Positions 11,878 through 23,450 of a stretch of DNA of 64,000 nt are shown one piece after another. Source of the stretch: Chrysogorgia sp. JL179-B06 (lineage: Eukaryota; Cnidaria; Anthozoa; Scleralcyonacea; Chrysogorgiidae); contig JAYKKM010000007.1 of assembly GCA_035772405.1 (NCBI GenBank), positions 52,501-116,500 on the forward strand. Reading direction: 5' to 3'. The position numbers and the translations under genes are program-made. Position 1 is the first letter of the stretch. The number at the start of each line of letters is the position of its first letter. Below the pieces are notes generated by a model. That model ran no database searches. It was not told where the DNA came from and saw nothing but the letters and a program-made list of their open reading frames with translations.

Positions 11878-12251
11878 GAGGGTGATTATCTCACCGCGGC
11901 AGGGATCCATTTCTCACAAATATATAGTTTGTATATATTTATATATTTCAGCGGAGCATGGTAGGACCAACTACTTATAAGAAATGGGTGATCCGTTTGA
12001 ATAGAACAATATTTGGATAGAGCAATATTTTCCCAAAGTGGCCATTGGCGATTTGTGATCTGACGAACTACATAAAGAGGTTTTTACGAAGGGTGTACAC
12101 GTTTGCGTAATATAACGTACGTGTGTTATTTTATTTTATTTTATTTTTTTTTTATAAAAATAATAGGTATTTAAAAAAATATGTATTTAAAAAAATATGT
12201 ATTTAAAAAAATATGTATTTAGACTCATACTAAATAATACTGTTATGTATT
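11878..12251. repeat. Dispersed repeat start (GAGGGTGAT...CGCGGCAGGGATCC)
   Basis: A segment starting GAGGGTGATTATCTCACCG and reaching GCAGGGATCCATTTC recurs with high similarity at 52.86 kb, both followed within ~200 bp by TTTTTACRAAGGGTRTACACG and (TA)-rich text. This copy runs into A-rich tandem repeats (ATTTAAAAAAATATGT, 3 copies) and then composite block A. Confidence 0.65.
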
Positions 12252-13281
12252 GTAATAATTACGTTCAAAGCATACGACGAAGCGGCCGGCTGGCTGATTG
12301 CCGACTAATTTCTAAGTATATAAACCGTTTTTACGAAGGGTATACACGTTCTTGTAATATAATAGACACGGCCGAGATAACGTTCAAAATCTACGTACGA
12401 CGACTGACCGGCCTTTTAGGATTTGCTATCGACAGAGACTACAAATACAAATAATAATAATAATAAAAGACGTATTAGGAGCATTATACAATAGTCTCAA
12501 TGCTCTTACAACAATATATTCTTAATGTTACTTATAAAACTAATTACAGTTTCATTATAAGATAAAGCCTACTACATATAATTACCTGCTGACTAAAAAC
12601 TACTTAACATATCAATGCTTCTAAATAATTTATATTTCTAGTCTTAAGATATATTCCGTTTGTCACTTTAGATTTTAGAATGCATGTTTGGTTGGAGTGG
12701 CCGTATAAACGGGGTGATTGTTAACGTTGGGGTTTTACAATGTGGCCGTTGGCCGTATTAACGGGGTGACCGTATTAACGGGGTATTTTTATAAAGAAAT
12801 TTATAGGCGTTTTGCCTTGACAAAAAAAAGTGACCGTAAAGTAGGCGTGGTTCCACTCCAGTTGTTACCGTACGGAAATAGAGACATATTTTATATATTA
12901 AATTGTGTATATTTTATATTGTATATTTTAAATAGTATATTTTAAATTGTGAGGTCGCAGTGATACTTGAAGAATGTTTCGCTGCAGTGACCAGTTTTTC
13001 GCTTACATACAGTCGAAACCGATGGCTATATCACGATTTTATTTATCTTTCACTGTTTCTGTTGTTTAAGCACAAATTCAGTGTTCGTCCACTCGCCAGA
13101 GAGAGGTCTAGCAACCAGTTTGTATCCAACTGGAAAAATGGTTATTTTAATCCTCGACAATCGATTTATCGGCTGTCGTTTCATATTATAAGTATCGCAA
13201 ATTTAAAACATATAGTCCTAAACCCAACCCTAACCCTGAACCTAATACTAACCCTAACTCTTATATACTATAATACTTTAT
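12252..13281. repeat. Composite repeat copy 1, block A
   Basis: This block is nearly the same as 24232-25261, from GTAATAATTACGTTCAAAG to AACCCTAACTCTTA. It contains CGGCCGG-rich text, GGCCGTATTAACGGGGT repeats, and a short CCCTAACCCTGAACC stretch. The ~157-codon frame near 12960 is only partly shared with the second copy and shows no known motif, so it is not called. A C20 run (13301-13320) lies just after the block. Confidence 0.85.
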
Positions 13282-13449
13282 TGCCCCCGCCAGGGTTTTG
13301 CCCCCCCCCCCCCCCCCCCCAGAGGGCCAAAACCCGAGGAGGCATATATAGAAGTCTCCGCGTTTGGTCGTATAGGTGTATAGTGGGAAAAGATCTCGGT
13401 TTGTTTATCGAAGGCCGCAAATGGGGCATGTAGTAAAACACTGACTACC

Positions 13450-14562
13450 GGAATACCGGAACACCGGAATACCGGAACGCCGGAATAGCTAAACCAAATT
13501 CAAAATGGCGGCTTTATATTTTCAATAACGCATTTTAACGGTATTATTAAAAGAATAAATTTATTATTATAATGTATTATAAGAATAATATATTTAAGCT
13601 GTGGTTCTGGGTCTTTTTTCAAGGATTCGCGCTAGGTATATAAGTCTTTGTAAAACACAAATCTAACAGTCTAAAAATTGCCATGGACTATGGAGCATTT
13701 ATTTATTTCTAGGGGCTTGGGGGACCTCAGGGCGGAAAAACAAGTTTAATTGTTTAATTGTTCCAAAACACATTTCCTAATATAATACATTCTACTTCAA
13801 ATAAAAGGAATTACCCAATGAAGAAATCAATTTAAGAACATCTACTAAGGTAGTTAGATTAACGGCGAAGCTAGGAATTGTTAGATAATTTTTAAAATGA
13901 AAAATTCTCAGACAGCATTTCCGGCATTCTGACAACACTTTTTAGAAATAAATCAATTACTCAAAATTGTGCGTTCGTTACTCAGTAAAAGGAACATTTA
14001 AGTTTTGCTGAGGGGCACAAAATTGATTCATCAACCCAGCTTATATATATGATAAAATCCTTTTACTGAGCAACGAACGCACAATTTTGAGTAATTGAGC
14101 ATTACATAATGCACATTTTTTTCTAAAAAGTGTTGTCAGAATGCCAGAATGTGTCTGAGAATTTTTCATTTTAAAAATTATCTAACAATTCCTTCGCCGT
14201 TAATCTATCTATGTTAGTAGATGTTCTTAAATTGATTTTCTTCATAGGGTAATTCCTTTTATTTGAAGTAGAATGTAGTTATAAAACTTGTTTTTTCCGC
14301 CCTGAGGATCTCCCAAGACCCCTAGAAATAAAGTGATAGAAATAAATGCTACCCTCCATAGTCCATGGCAATTTTTAGACTGTTAGATTTGTGTTTTACA
14401 AAGACTTATATACCTCGCGCGAATCCTTGAAAAAAAGACCCAGAACCACAGCTTAAATATATTATTCTTATAATACATTATAATAATAAATTTATTCTTT
14501 TAATAATACTGTTAAAATGCGTTATTGAAAATATAAAGCCGCCATTTTGAATTTGGTGTTCC
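13450..14562. mobile_element. Giant hairpin (foldback) element, ~500-bp arms
   Basis: The left arm (about 13490-13990) and right arm (14055-14556) are near-perfect inverted copies, for example AAATTCAAAATGGCGGC against GCCGCCATTTTGAATTT. The loop is under 80 bp. Ends carry ACCGGAACACC; on the left this is expanded into several ACCGGAAYRCC copies. TA flanks both outer ends. It has no coding frame. This is a non-autonomous element inside the material inserted into composite copy 1. Confidence 0.8.
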
Positions 14563-16088
14563 GGTAATAACCGCAGGAAAGCGAATATATCGTGGAGCCT
14601 GCATATTTTATACAAAGCGAACGTTTTTTTACTGGAAATTTGCATAAAGGTAAGATAAATTTATGAATATCATTTGAAGTAAACAAAGCTTTTAGTTTAA
14701 CAGTTTGTAGAACGTCTCACTTTATAGTAGTTTTATACAAAGTATCGAAGTTAGGCACTATATTTACAGTATAAAAGTCACTCGAATTTGGTTGTCAGCT
14801 TGTCAGTTCAAATTATTTTATATTAAACAAGGTCAAATATAAGGTTAAATCATAAACAATACGCAAGTAGATATTAGGTTTTAGTTTATAACCAATTAAC
14901 TGTAACGAAGCTGCTATTGTAGACCAAGGCAAGGATTTGTCAGACACAAATCATCAAGGGACTTGGCACACCCAGTCCAACAATCAATCTAAAATCCGAA
15001 TCGCGAAAAGAAACAATGAGCAAAGTTTGCGTAAGCCGCCGTTTACATTTTATAAATTCAGTGTTTAAAAAACCCCAGGATTTATTCATGTGCGGTTGAT
15101 TGCTTTCTGGAGCTATCCTATCTGTTAGAAATGAGTTTTTGGAGTTGCTATTTAACACACTGTCGCAGTATGTTAATCCAACACAGAAGGTTTACCACAA
15201 ATTCGAGAGTATATCTGGCTATACCTTGCTACGCACTGTAGTACATTTCGTGCCAGGGATAATAATGCTTGTTTTAGTTTGTTTTACGTTGTTCTGTTTC
15301 ACGTTGTTCTGGCGTGTAACAAGTCAATGCTAATCAAGAACTGTTATCTAGTATCTTGATATAAATGCCAATTTTCACCTGGAAAGTGATGAAAATAATT
15401 ATTCTATCACTGTTTTCCCTAAAGTTCTGAGCGATTTTCTTCAAGAAGATGTATATTTCTACAAAGATAAATAGATAATACTGATGCATTGACTGAGAAA
15501 CTTTTGTGTATGGAAAAAGTCGATTTTCACGTATCACAGAATGGAAAACTTGTCACTAAGATGATCAACCATCGCAATAAAGATTTAAATGGACAATAAT
15601 CAGAATATTTGTTCTAAATATTCTCATTGACACTGCTTATCAATGCGCTGTGCAAGACACTAGACACTGCATTTTATCTTTTTATTCAGTTGCTGTTATG
15701 TTATGTTATGTTACTGCCTGCACTATATATCCACAAACTGAAATTTAAAGTTACTTTTGTTCACTTGCGTTCTTTCCAAACGTTTATCTTTGAATATTGT
15801 TAATATGATTAATTATAATAAACCTAGCTGATGTCAATGCGTGCAATATTGTTTTTATTATACCTTATGACAGCATTTCTGACAAGTTCATCAACACCGA
15901 AATCACGTTTTCCTCCCCAAAACCTGCGCAGGCTACCAGGGTAGAACTAATTAGAATTTTTTTGAATTTTAACGATATAAATGGCGCTTTGCGCAAAAAT
16001 AAATCTCCAGTGCAAAATTCGCAGATTTCAATGTCAATCCGTAAAACATCAGCTAACGGGGGCAGATTTAGTGTTAACTATTCCTAGT
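14563..16088. other. No supported gene; part of material inserted in composite copy 1
   Basis: This 1.5 kb has short open frames without motifs and no repeat shared with other parts of the window. Because it is absent between blocks A and B in the second copy, it belongs to inserted or alternative sequence. Confidence 0.4.
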
Positions 16089-16549
16089 TTTAGAAAATAA
16101 CAGCTGATTTTAATTTCGAATTTTACTGTCGATAGTCTATATGTGACATCATTTTGAGTTTATATCAAACTTCACCCGTTTATCAGTATCGCTATATATC
16201 TTATATCTAGGTAGAGTTGTAAACCATATCGCATGATACAGTCATGTTGTATTTACATGATAAAATTGCAAAAGCCAAAAAAGTATGGAACAGAACTTTC
16301 GACATATCTTATCGCTTATCGCTATGTCTATGATAAACTTACTGTGTGTCGAATGGTTTCGGTTGCTGAAACACGATCGTCGTAAGTCGAGTCGTAAGTA
16401 CTGCTGTGGCTTAGCCTTGGAACTGTACGTTAGGCTTCTGTTGATTTTAAAAACGTGCTTGATACTTTTTAACATAAACATTACTGTTCTTAGCTTGCGG
16501 TGTAGCTCCCTGTACGATAAGGTCGAAATCAGAACATAAGTAAGAGTTA
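16089..16549. repeat. Composite repeat copy 1, block B
   Basis: Matches 25262-25723 from TTTAGAAAATAACAGCTG to CATAAGTAAGAGTTA. An 84-codon frame is conserved between the two copies (MEQNFRHILSLIA at its start) but has no recognised motif. Conservation may simply reflect recent duplication. Confidence 0.85.
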
Positions 16550-16587
16550 CGCTGCGACGGCAATGGGTATGGTAAGGTAATGGGTAT

Positions 16588-16671
16588 ACCAATAAGTATT
16601 ATATATTTCAACAAGTATTATATTTCTGCCAATAAGTATTATTGTCCCGTTTGGCACGCCATAGTAATGCG
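16588..16671. repeat. Solo right end of the DDE transposon family
   Basis: This piece repeats the right terminal sequence of the element that follows (CAACAAGTATTATATTTCTG to GTCCCGTTTGGCACGCCAT). It lies outside that element and in inverted orientation to its left end, as if a neighbouring copy had been lost except for one end. Confidence 0.7.
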
Positions 16672-16962
16672 ATTATTAGTATGGCGCGCCAAACGGGACA
16701 ATAATACTTATTGGCAGAAATATAATACTTGTTGAAATATATAATACTTATTGGCAGAAATATAATACTTGTTGAAATATATAAAACTTATTTACAGAAA
16801 TATAATACTTGTATATAGTACTTCGAAAAATATAATTCTTGCGTAAAAATAATACTTCTAATATATAATAAACCGATGGCGGGCACAAATTGTAATCGCT
16901 GACAGATGCGATTGTTGTCACCTGAATTCTGAAATCAATGATCATGGCGGGAAAATGAACAA

Positions 16963-17668
16963 GTGTGTATATCAGAGGAATACCTTGATGAAATTCAGTC
17001 ATGTCTGTCTATTGGCAAAGACCTCTTTGCTGAAATGAAACGAAATAGCATCTCCGCTGATGAAAGCTACGCTGAAGTTCTATGCCTTCAGTGTAAAGCA
17101 TTTATGGAAGGGCTTGTCATCATATCAAGGAACCCTCTGTGGCCACAACAGTTTGTAGATGACATCTGCAAATTGGTGCTAAAATTTCAGTCTTTGCACA
17201 ACATATATGACAAACGATTTAACGGTTCAGAGTGGGAGACAGTCGTTATTCTTGTGGTCGTGAAGCGCGACCTGATAACGAAAAAGGAAGACCAAAGTTC
17301 TTGATTCCTTTGAGGCAGTTGGTGGGTCTTCGTTCTTTGAATTTTACGTGCAAGGCGATCGCAGAAATGCTCGGTGTTTCGCAAAAAACTGTTTTGCGTC
17401 ACAGGCACAAATTTTCTATGCCAGTTGGTCGCAGTGACTACTCTAGTACTACAGATGAAGAATTAGATCAAACAGTAACATCTATTCTTGAAGCTTCTCC
17501 TAATTCTGGCGAACGAATGGTTATAGGAGCACTAACTGCCAGGAATATTAAAATTCAGAGAGAAAGAGTGCGTTCTTCGATGGTTGACCCAGTAAAATGC
17601 AGAAAGCTTCGTAGGCACACATCCATTCACCGAAGAGTTTACAGTGTCCCAACTCCAAATGCACTGTG
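16963..17668 (+). pseudogene. Transposase exon 1: N-terminal region, helix-turn-helix, frameshifted
   Basis: The frame from about 16963 reads CISEEYLDEIQSCLSIGKDL and on to ICKLVLKFQSLHNIYDKRFN. It switches frame at about 17232-17236, then reads GRPKFLIPLRQL and CKAIAEMLGVSQKTVLRHRH, a clear helix-turn-helix. It ends at RVYSVPTPNALW, just before the DDE core. The donor GTAATC at 17669 splits the Trp codon. A single-base loss near 17233 would explain the frame change. It would bind the element's own termini if active. Confidence 0.7.
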
Positions 17669-18171
17669 GTAATCATGTTATATTATATCTGCATATAATT
17701 TACTCCCAAGTAAATGAAAGTGAAAAATAAAATCAAGTGGAAAATAAACATAAGCCACTCCCAAGTAAAAACCTGTCTACAATATATTCAATTGAAAACT
17801 GATTACAGTTGTTTTACTGTTTCAGATTTTTCTTACTTGGAAAATTAACTAAGCTCCTCCTCTGGTTAGTCCAAAATTAATATGCAGAGGAAATACATTA
17901 TATGGTGAATCCTCTTGTGCAATATCAAAATGAACAGTTTAACCCAGTAAGGGCATGCACCCACTCTGTTGTTTTAAATCATCTGGCATTAGCCAGAATA
18001 AAATGTTAAAGACATACTGTAGTGCCCCTTGCTCTATCTTACCAATACAGATTCCTTAAAAAATCTGCTTGTAGCAGCGTAAAATATGGAGGTATATATT
18101 AGTATGCTGCCACACATGTCACTATTAACTTGCTACAAGATTTAATAAAGAAATCTTCATTTAATATATAG
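17669..18171 (+). other. Intron of the transposase gene
   Basis: GTAATC ... TATATATAG, 503 nt. Joining at 17668/18172 restores a Trp codon and gives the continuous core motif LDGNHKLIRWR, which supports the splice. Confidence 0.65.
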
Positions 18172-18385
18172 GCTCTTAGATGGCAACCACAAGCTAATCA
18201 GATGGCGAATGGTTGTGCATGGTTGTGTCGATAGGTTTTCAAGGTCAGTTGTGTACCTGAGATGCACAAACAACAATGAAGCAAGAACTGTCTTAGAGCA
18301 ATTCAATATTGGAATTAGGACATTTCAATGGCCGCGAAGAATCCGCACAGACCATGGCACTGCGCCCGCGATCGGTTTATTATAT
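18172..18385 (+). pseudogene. Transposase exon 2: DDE (integrase-like) core, truncated
   Basis: The frame reads LLDGNHKLIRWRMVVHGCVD, RFSRSVVYLRC and RRIRTDHGTAP. The Asp of LDGNHK and the Asp of RTDHG are the first two catalytic acids of an rve-like DDE core. The third (Glu) and the C-terminal half are absent because the right terminal repeat begins here. The product could not be catalytic. Confidence 0.7.
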
Positions 18386-18599
18386 ATTAGAAGTATTATT
18401 TTTACGTAAGTATTATATTTTTTGAAGTACTATATACAAGTATTATATTTCTGTAAATAAGTTTTATATATTTCAACAAGTATTATATTTCTGCCAATAA
18501 GTATTATATATTTCAACAAGTATTATATTTCTGCCAATATATAAGTATTATTGTCCCGTTTGGCGTGCCATAGAACTGCGACGTCTAAACGCCGGCTAC

Positions 18600-18982
18600 T
18601 AATCACCGAGAACGAGCGGTGTATGCTATAAACAACCCCCAAGAATGCGTAGGGTCCGAGGGCTGTATTTCGTACATTCGAGGTAATTAACTGCCTTATT
18701 TCATGATTGAGGAGGTTTTCTCACAAAGTTTTGTCCATTTTTCCACCTTGGACAAAGATTTTCCTAGTTTTTTCTTCATTTATTATATCTAATTAGTATT
18801 CATAGGGATGCTATATATATATATATATATATCCCGCGGTACATCAAAGAAAACGTTACAGTTATAATGTTGGAGAGAGAACATTCCCGATTGCCTCACC
18901 AAAACTGTGGAATTCATTACCTGCACAGGAAATTAGAAGCATTGATGTGTTAAGTAGTTTTAAGTCAGCACTTAAGACTTTT
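18600..18982 (+). repeat. Composite repeat copy 1, block C with LINE ORF2 tail
   Basis: Matches 25721-26089. It includes the LINE ORF2 C-terminal motif found intact in the other copy (SPKLWNSLPAQEIRS), here with an extra base that breaks the frame near 18866. The block ends exactly where an insertion begins. Confidence 0.8.
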
Positions 18983-20184
18983 TACTTGGGCTACTTGTGG
19001 TAGCACCAAGTCTTAAAACAGGCTTCGTTATTTTTGTTATTTTTCCTGGGGTTCCACAAAATTGCAAAATTGCGCAATAACTCGACCCAGTGTCTTCACA
19101 GTTCACCCTTGCCTCATTTACGAGACCTGTAAACCCGCAAACTGATGCAAAGATTCTCTCCAGGATAACTGGATGAGAGAAACACGGATGAGAGATTAAA
19201 GAAAGAACTCGCAGAACCGTGGACGAAACGTCAACATGACAACATATTATATAGTCGTTGCAAGGCAATGCAAGCGAATATTTGAAGCGAGTTCGAACTT
19301 TCGCTTTATTGACAATGAATCGCAGTTGGAAAAGTTTACCGAGACCTGTAAACCCTCAAACCATTGCAAAGATTCTCTCCAAGATGAGAGAAACACAGAT
19401 GAGAGATCAATTATGAAGACGGAATGGACAGCCGAAGGACAGGGAAATATTATATTATGTTGTGTTGACATTTATCCCGTGAAACTCCGTAATATTAATC
19501 ATTATGAAACGTTGTGTTTTTGTCCGATTTAAATCAATTCTATATCGAAATCATCACTTGAATCTGGCGAATCGAACGATGTAGGTTTCGTCTACTTAAA
19601 ATGAGAAGATCAGATGTTATATGAGAAAATGCGTAAGCTATTAAAGCGAGACTCGTCTTTAAAATCAAAGGACATGGCTTCAAGATCTATCCGTCGTTTA
19701 CCCGATGATTTGATGCTTTTATGTCCATTAAACCGATGTAATTTCGTAATAGATATGTTTCGTATACCTTGCCATTGGTTTTTATATGAATTTTGACACA
19801 TGAAGACCTTCAATCGAACAGATATTAGAAAAAATAGCATTGCCGTGTTTGTTGACATTAAATTGCGTGTCAGCGTTCTGCATTTGGGGGGGGGGGGGGT
19901 TAGCCTGCGTGTAGACGCCTGATTTTTCTTCGTCCTCATTTCTAGCCCAACTTGCTTCTAAAAGTTCCCACTTTAAACGAGCGCTGCACAATGCCTTCAG
20001 TGCCTGATTACAGAAATCAATGTATTAAAAATTATCCTTTGTAATATAAGACAAGTGAGCGGGTTTTCTAATTCCAACTGTCTAACATGCGTACATGCCA
20101 CCAATGCATACCCATCTCCGCAGGCAATATATGCGCGCCATGTCCCTAAAAGTAGCCCGAGTTAACGCCTAGCGGGCGTCTTGT
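18983..20184 (+). mobile_element. Candidate rolling-circle (Helitron-type) insertion without target duplication
   Basis: Compared with the intact join in copy 2 (GACTTTTCTTTTTTT at 26083), this 1.2 kb enters between two T residues with no duplicated target. Its 3' end is ACGCCTAGCGGGCGTCTTG, a 5-bp GC stem with a 5-base loop next to the end. The same 3' end closes block D at 21035 and 26721, each time followed by T. Absence of a target duplication plus a terminal hairpin fits Helitron/Helentron insertion. There is no Rep/helicase, so it would be non-autonomous. Small frames inside show no motif. Confidence 0.5.
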
Positions 20185-21035
20185 CTTTTTTTAAATTGAT
20201 AGTTTTTTTTTCATAGTGGTAATATATGTAGTAGGCTTTATCTTATAATGAAAATCTTAGTTTATTTTCGAGATTGAAAGCGAAAAGACCAATCCAAAGA
20301 GAGGAATTGTCGTCGTACCGTAGTCACGAAGGATTCATTCAACGCCACACTCCCCTGTTACTAGAAAGCTTAAGCAAATCACCGGTTCTAGAATTCGAAA
20401 TTAAAATCAGCTGTTATTACTCGGGTTAAAACCTGTGGTGGTAGCCGAGTCTAATAGCTTTCGGTGGCATTCCTTGTATATATTTTTATTTTTCGGGTCG
20501 ACCACAAATTGCAATTATTGCATAATCCCAACAGGCTTTACGAAACCAGGCGCTGCATGCTCATCTCAGTCATTTCCATGCGCCATCTTCTTGGCAATTA
20601 TCTTAATCATAAACACGCTCACACTGCTTACAATAGACTTGCTCCAAGTCTGCCTCTTGGTGTTTCGAGACGGGTTTATTTCGAGACGGGTTTATCAGTT
20701 TGTTTTCAACAACAATGCGGCGGGCGAGAGCAAACCCACGGGAGAGAAAACCCATGGGAGAGAAAACCCACAGGAGAGAAAACCCACGGGAGACGGGTTT
20801 TCTCTCGCCGGCCGCATTGTTGTTGAAACCAAAACACAAACCCGTCTCGAAACAAACCCGTCTCAAATAAACCCGTCTCGAAATAAACCCGTCTCGAAAC
20901 ACCAAGAGGCAGACTTGGAGCAAGTCATTTCGGAACGGGTTGGTTAAACAACTCAGATGCTGTAAATCGAAGAAACGAAGAACATTGATGAAGTGAACTT
21001 TTGAAGTGACGAGTTTACGCCTAGCGGGCGTCTTG
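20185..21035. repeat. Composite repeat copy 1, block D
   Basis: Matches 26090-26721 over most of its length but carries an additional foldback element, and about 90 bp differ near 20310-20380. It ends in the ACGCC/GGCGT hairpin and CTTG. Confidence 0.8.
20639..20926. mobile_element. Foldback element with GAGACGGGTTTAT repeats
   Basis: TTGCTCCAAGTCTGCCTCTT and its complement bound arms made of TTTCGAGACGGGTTTAT repeats around a centre of GAGAAAACCCACGGGA repeats flanked by CAACAATGCGGC / GCCGCATTGTTG. In composite copy 2 (26373-26606) most of the left arm is missing, so that copy is a deletion form. All frames through it are palindrome shadows. Confidence 0.7.
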
Positions 21036-21553
21036 TTTCTAAAATAAAGCATTATTGCTTTATCCCCAGAGGGCCAAATCCCGAGGAGGCATTATACTAT
21101 AGTCTTTGGTAATATGATCTACAGATATATATACAGAAAAAATCTCGATTTGTTCAGTCTAAACCCGCAATGCGCTTTCGGGTAATAGCCGCAAGTTCAA
21201 TCGGGAACGATTTTGAGGTTTCACTGAAATAAATATAAAATAAATAAGCAATAAAAATAAAATAAGCGAGTGTCTTTTTTCAGGTGTCTTTTTCGTCGAA
21301 AGGTGAGCGATTTTAACACAATCTTCTACGGGATTGAAAGACTCGATCCAACAACTACGATTTCAGTCAGCCACAAATCATCACAGGACTTGAAAGTTGA
21401 AAGACTTTAGTCCACAGTCAAGACGCAGTTTAATCGAAAGTTAATAAACACAGATCGCATCAAAACGAAGCTAAATCAATAAATATGTGCAAGACGCAGC
21501 CTACTAACCATCTTTTGCTGTGAACAACCATAGTACCGATGGAACAACCCATC
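21036..21553. other. No supported gene
   Basis: An AGAGGGCCAAATCCCGAGGAGGC segment near 21067 resembles 13320-13345, so this is probably the edge of another dispersed repeat. Nothing else is recognised. Confidence 0.35.
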
Positions 21554-23444
21554 TACGGTGGCCCATAAGGGCCACGGCAACATACAAAGCTCCACGGCAA
21601 CATACAAAGTTCCACGGCAACATACAAAGTTCCACGGCAACATACAAAATCCCACGGCAACATACAAAGTTTCACGGCAACAAACAAAATCCCACGGCAA
21701 CATACAAAGTTCGACGGCAACAAACAAAGTTTCACCGCACGGCAACATACAAAATCCCACGGCAACATACAAAGTTCCACGGCAATATACAAAGTTCCAC
21801 GGCAAAATACAAAGTTCCACGCATTATCTCACGGCAACATACCAAATTCAAATTTCCACGGCGGAAGTGTTGAGGGGACTGGTTCTATAAGTTCACATGC
21901 CATTAGGGAGAGACCTGCTCCGGCTTCTCATTGGTCGATAAATATAGTAACACTGCGGTGACGTACTCATATTTCAAGTCGCTCTCAGATTTCGAGGCGC
22001 TTGGTTTAATACCGCTATCACAATCTGTTACCAGATTATTGATCGCACTTTATATGAATTCGCAATAATAAGGATTAATTTATAACATATTAATTTATAA
22101 CAAGGATTTATTTGAGAAAAACTACCATGAGAAAATCTTAGTTATCAGTTTAAAACTACCCATATACTAGCGACCTTTTTTGAATCTAGTATCGCACCTT
22201 CACACTAGCTAATTGAAAATACGTTTACCGTTTTGGATACTCATACCGTAACCTTTTGGATAATTTTCAACTCTGTTGCTGTGAAACTGCCCAACAACGC
22301 GCGTAGATTATACAGTGCTGATCTGATTTTGCGAGTTTTTTTGGGAAGTATAGAATACACGCACAAATCACACGAAATGCATAACCGCTACAGGTTTTAA
22401 AATCATATAGGAGCCAAGCCCAAGGGCAAGGCACAAATATACAGAGAGATTCATACTCGCTGATATACGCTGATTGTTACATAAGTTTCAATAATGCGTT
22501 ATACTTTGGTGTGATTTGTGTATTGAATACGTATTTTCTGTTAAACGCATTAACTAGGCCTTACTAAAACCTATGTAGCGGTTACGCATTTCGTGCAGTG
22601 ATTTGTGCGTGTATTCTATAAGTATTTATTGGCATCTTACTTCCCAAAAAAACTCGCAAAATCAGATCAGGCGCGCGATGTTGGTCTTTCGCAGCAACAG
22701 AGTTGAAAATTATCCAAAAAGGTATAAGAGTATCCAAAACGGTTAAACGTACGTATTTGTCGTCCCAAAAGCGTGCTTCAGAAGCAGAGGTAAGTGATGT
22801 TTCCTCACTGCTGAGAAAAGTCCCTGAGCGTAAAATGCATTCAATTAGTAGATTTTCTCGTGGTGGTGCTTTTCAAATAAATCCTTGTTATGTTATAAAT
22901 TAATCCTTATTATTGCGAATTCATATAAAGTGCGATCAATGATCTGGTAACAGATTGTGATAGCGATATTAAACCAAGCGCCTCGAAATCTGAGAGCGAC
23001 TTGAAATATGAGTACGTCACCGCAGTGTTACTATATTTATCGACCAATGAGAAGCCGGAGCAGGTCTCTCGCTAATGGCATGTAAACTTTCCATGTCGGC
23101 CATATCCATTTTGCCATCTGATCTGACATTTGAATCCAGTCCCCTCAACACTCCGCCGTGGAATTTTGTATGTTGCCGTGGGATTTTGTTTGTTGCCGTG
23201 AAACTTTGTATGTTGCCGTGGGATTTTGTATGTTGCCGTGGAACTTTGTATGTTGCCGTGCGGTGAAACTTTGTTTGTTGCCGTGGAACTTTGTATGTTG
23301 CCGTGGGATTTTGTTTGTTGCCGTGAAACTTTGTATGTTGCCGTGGGATTTTGTATGTTGCCGTGGGATTTTGTATGTTGCCGTGGAACTTTGTATGTTG
23401 CCGTGGAACTTTGTATGTTGCCGTGGCCCTTATGGGCCACCGTA
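21554..23444. mobile_element. 1.9-kb foldback element with 20-bp tandem-repeat arms
   Basis: Ends TACGGTGGCCCATAAGGGCC and its exact complement are flanked by the direct repeat CCCATC (21548-21553, 23445-23450). Just inside each end are ~12-14 tandem copies of a 20-bp unit, CACGGCAACATACAAAGTTC (left) or its complement (right). Further inside, unique sequence is inverted over ~300 bp more, and shorter pairs continue towards the centre, so nearly the whole element is one palindrome. It encodes no transposase. A 6-bp duplication with TAC-start ends was not assigned to a superfamily. Confidence 0.85.
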
Positions 23445-23450
23445 CCCATC

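Larger units (their letters stand above)
16681..18571 (+). mobile_element. DDE-transposase DNA transposon with repeat-built termini, truncated
   Basis: Inverted termini of ~200 bp (16681-16880; 18360-18571) start ATGGCGCGCCAAACGGGACA and are themselves made of alternating TTATTGGCAGAAATATAATAC and TTGTTGAAATATA units. Between them lies a two-exon transposase gene with a helix-turn-helix and an integrase-like DDE core that stops before the last catalytic residue. The right terminus begins straight after the truncated core, so internal DNA has been lost. No clear target duplication is visible. The protein type is widespread in fish and cnidarian genomes as an integrase-core family; the exact superfamily name is not certain. 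Confidence 0.75.

Noticed and set aside
13205..13265. CCCTAACCCTGAACC-like telomere sequence (also 25200-25250)
   Set aside because: Only a few degenerate units, present in both copies of a dispersed repeat. It is internal and not a chromosome end.
21554..23444. Regular 20-bp repeats that resemble a CRISPR array
   Set aside because: Units are directly adjacent with no spacers, occur in inverted arms of a palindrome, and the genome is eukaryotic.
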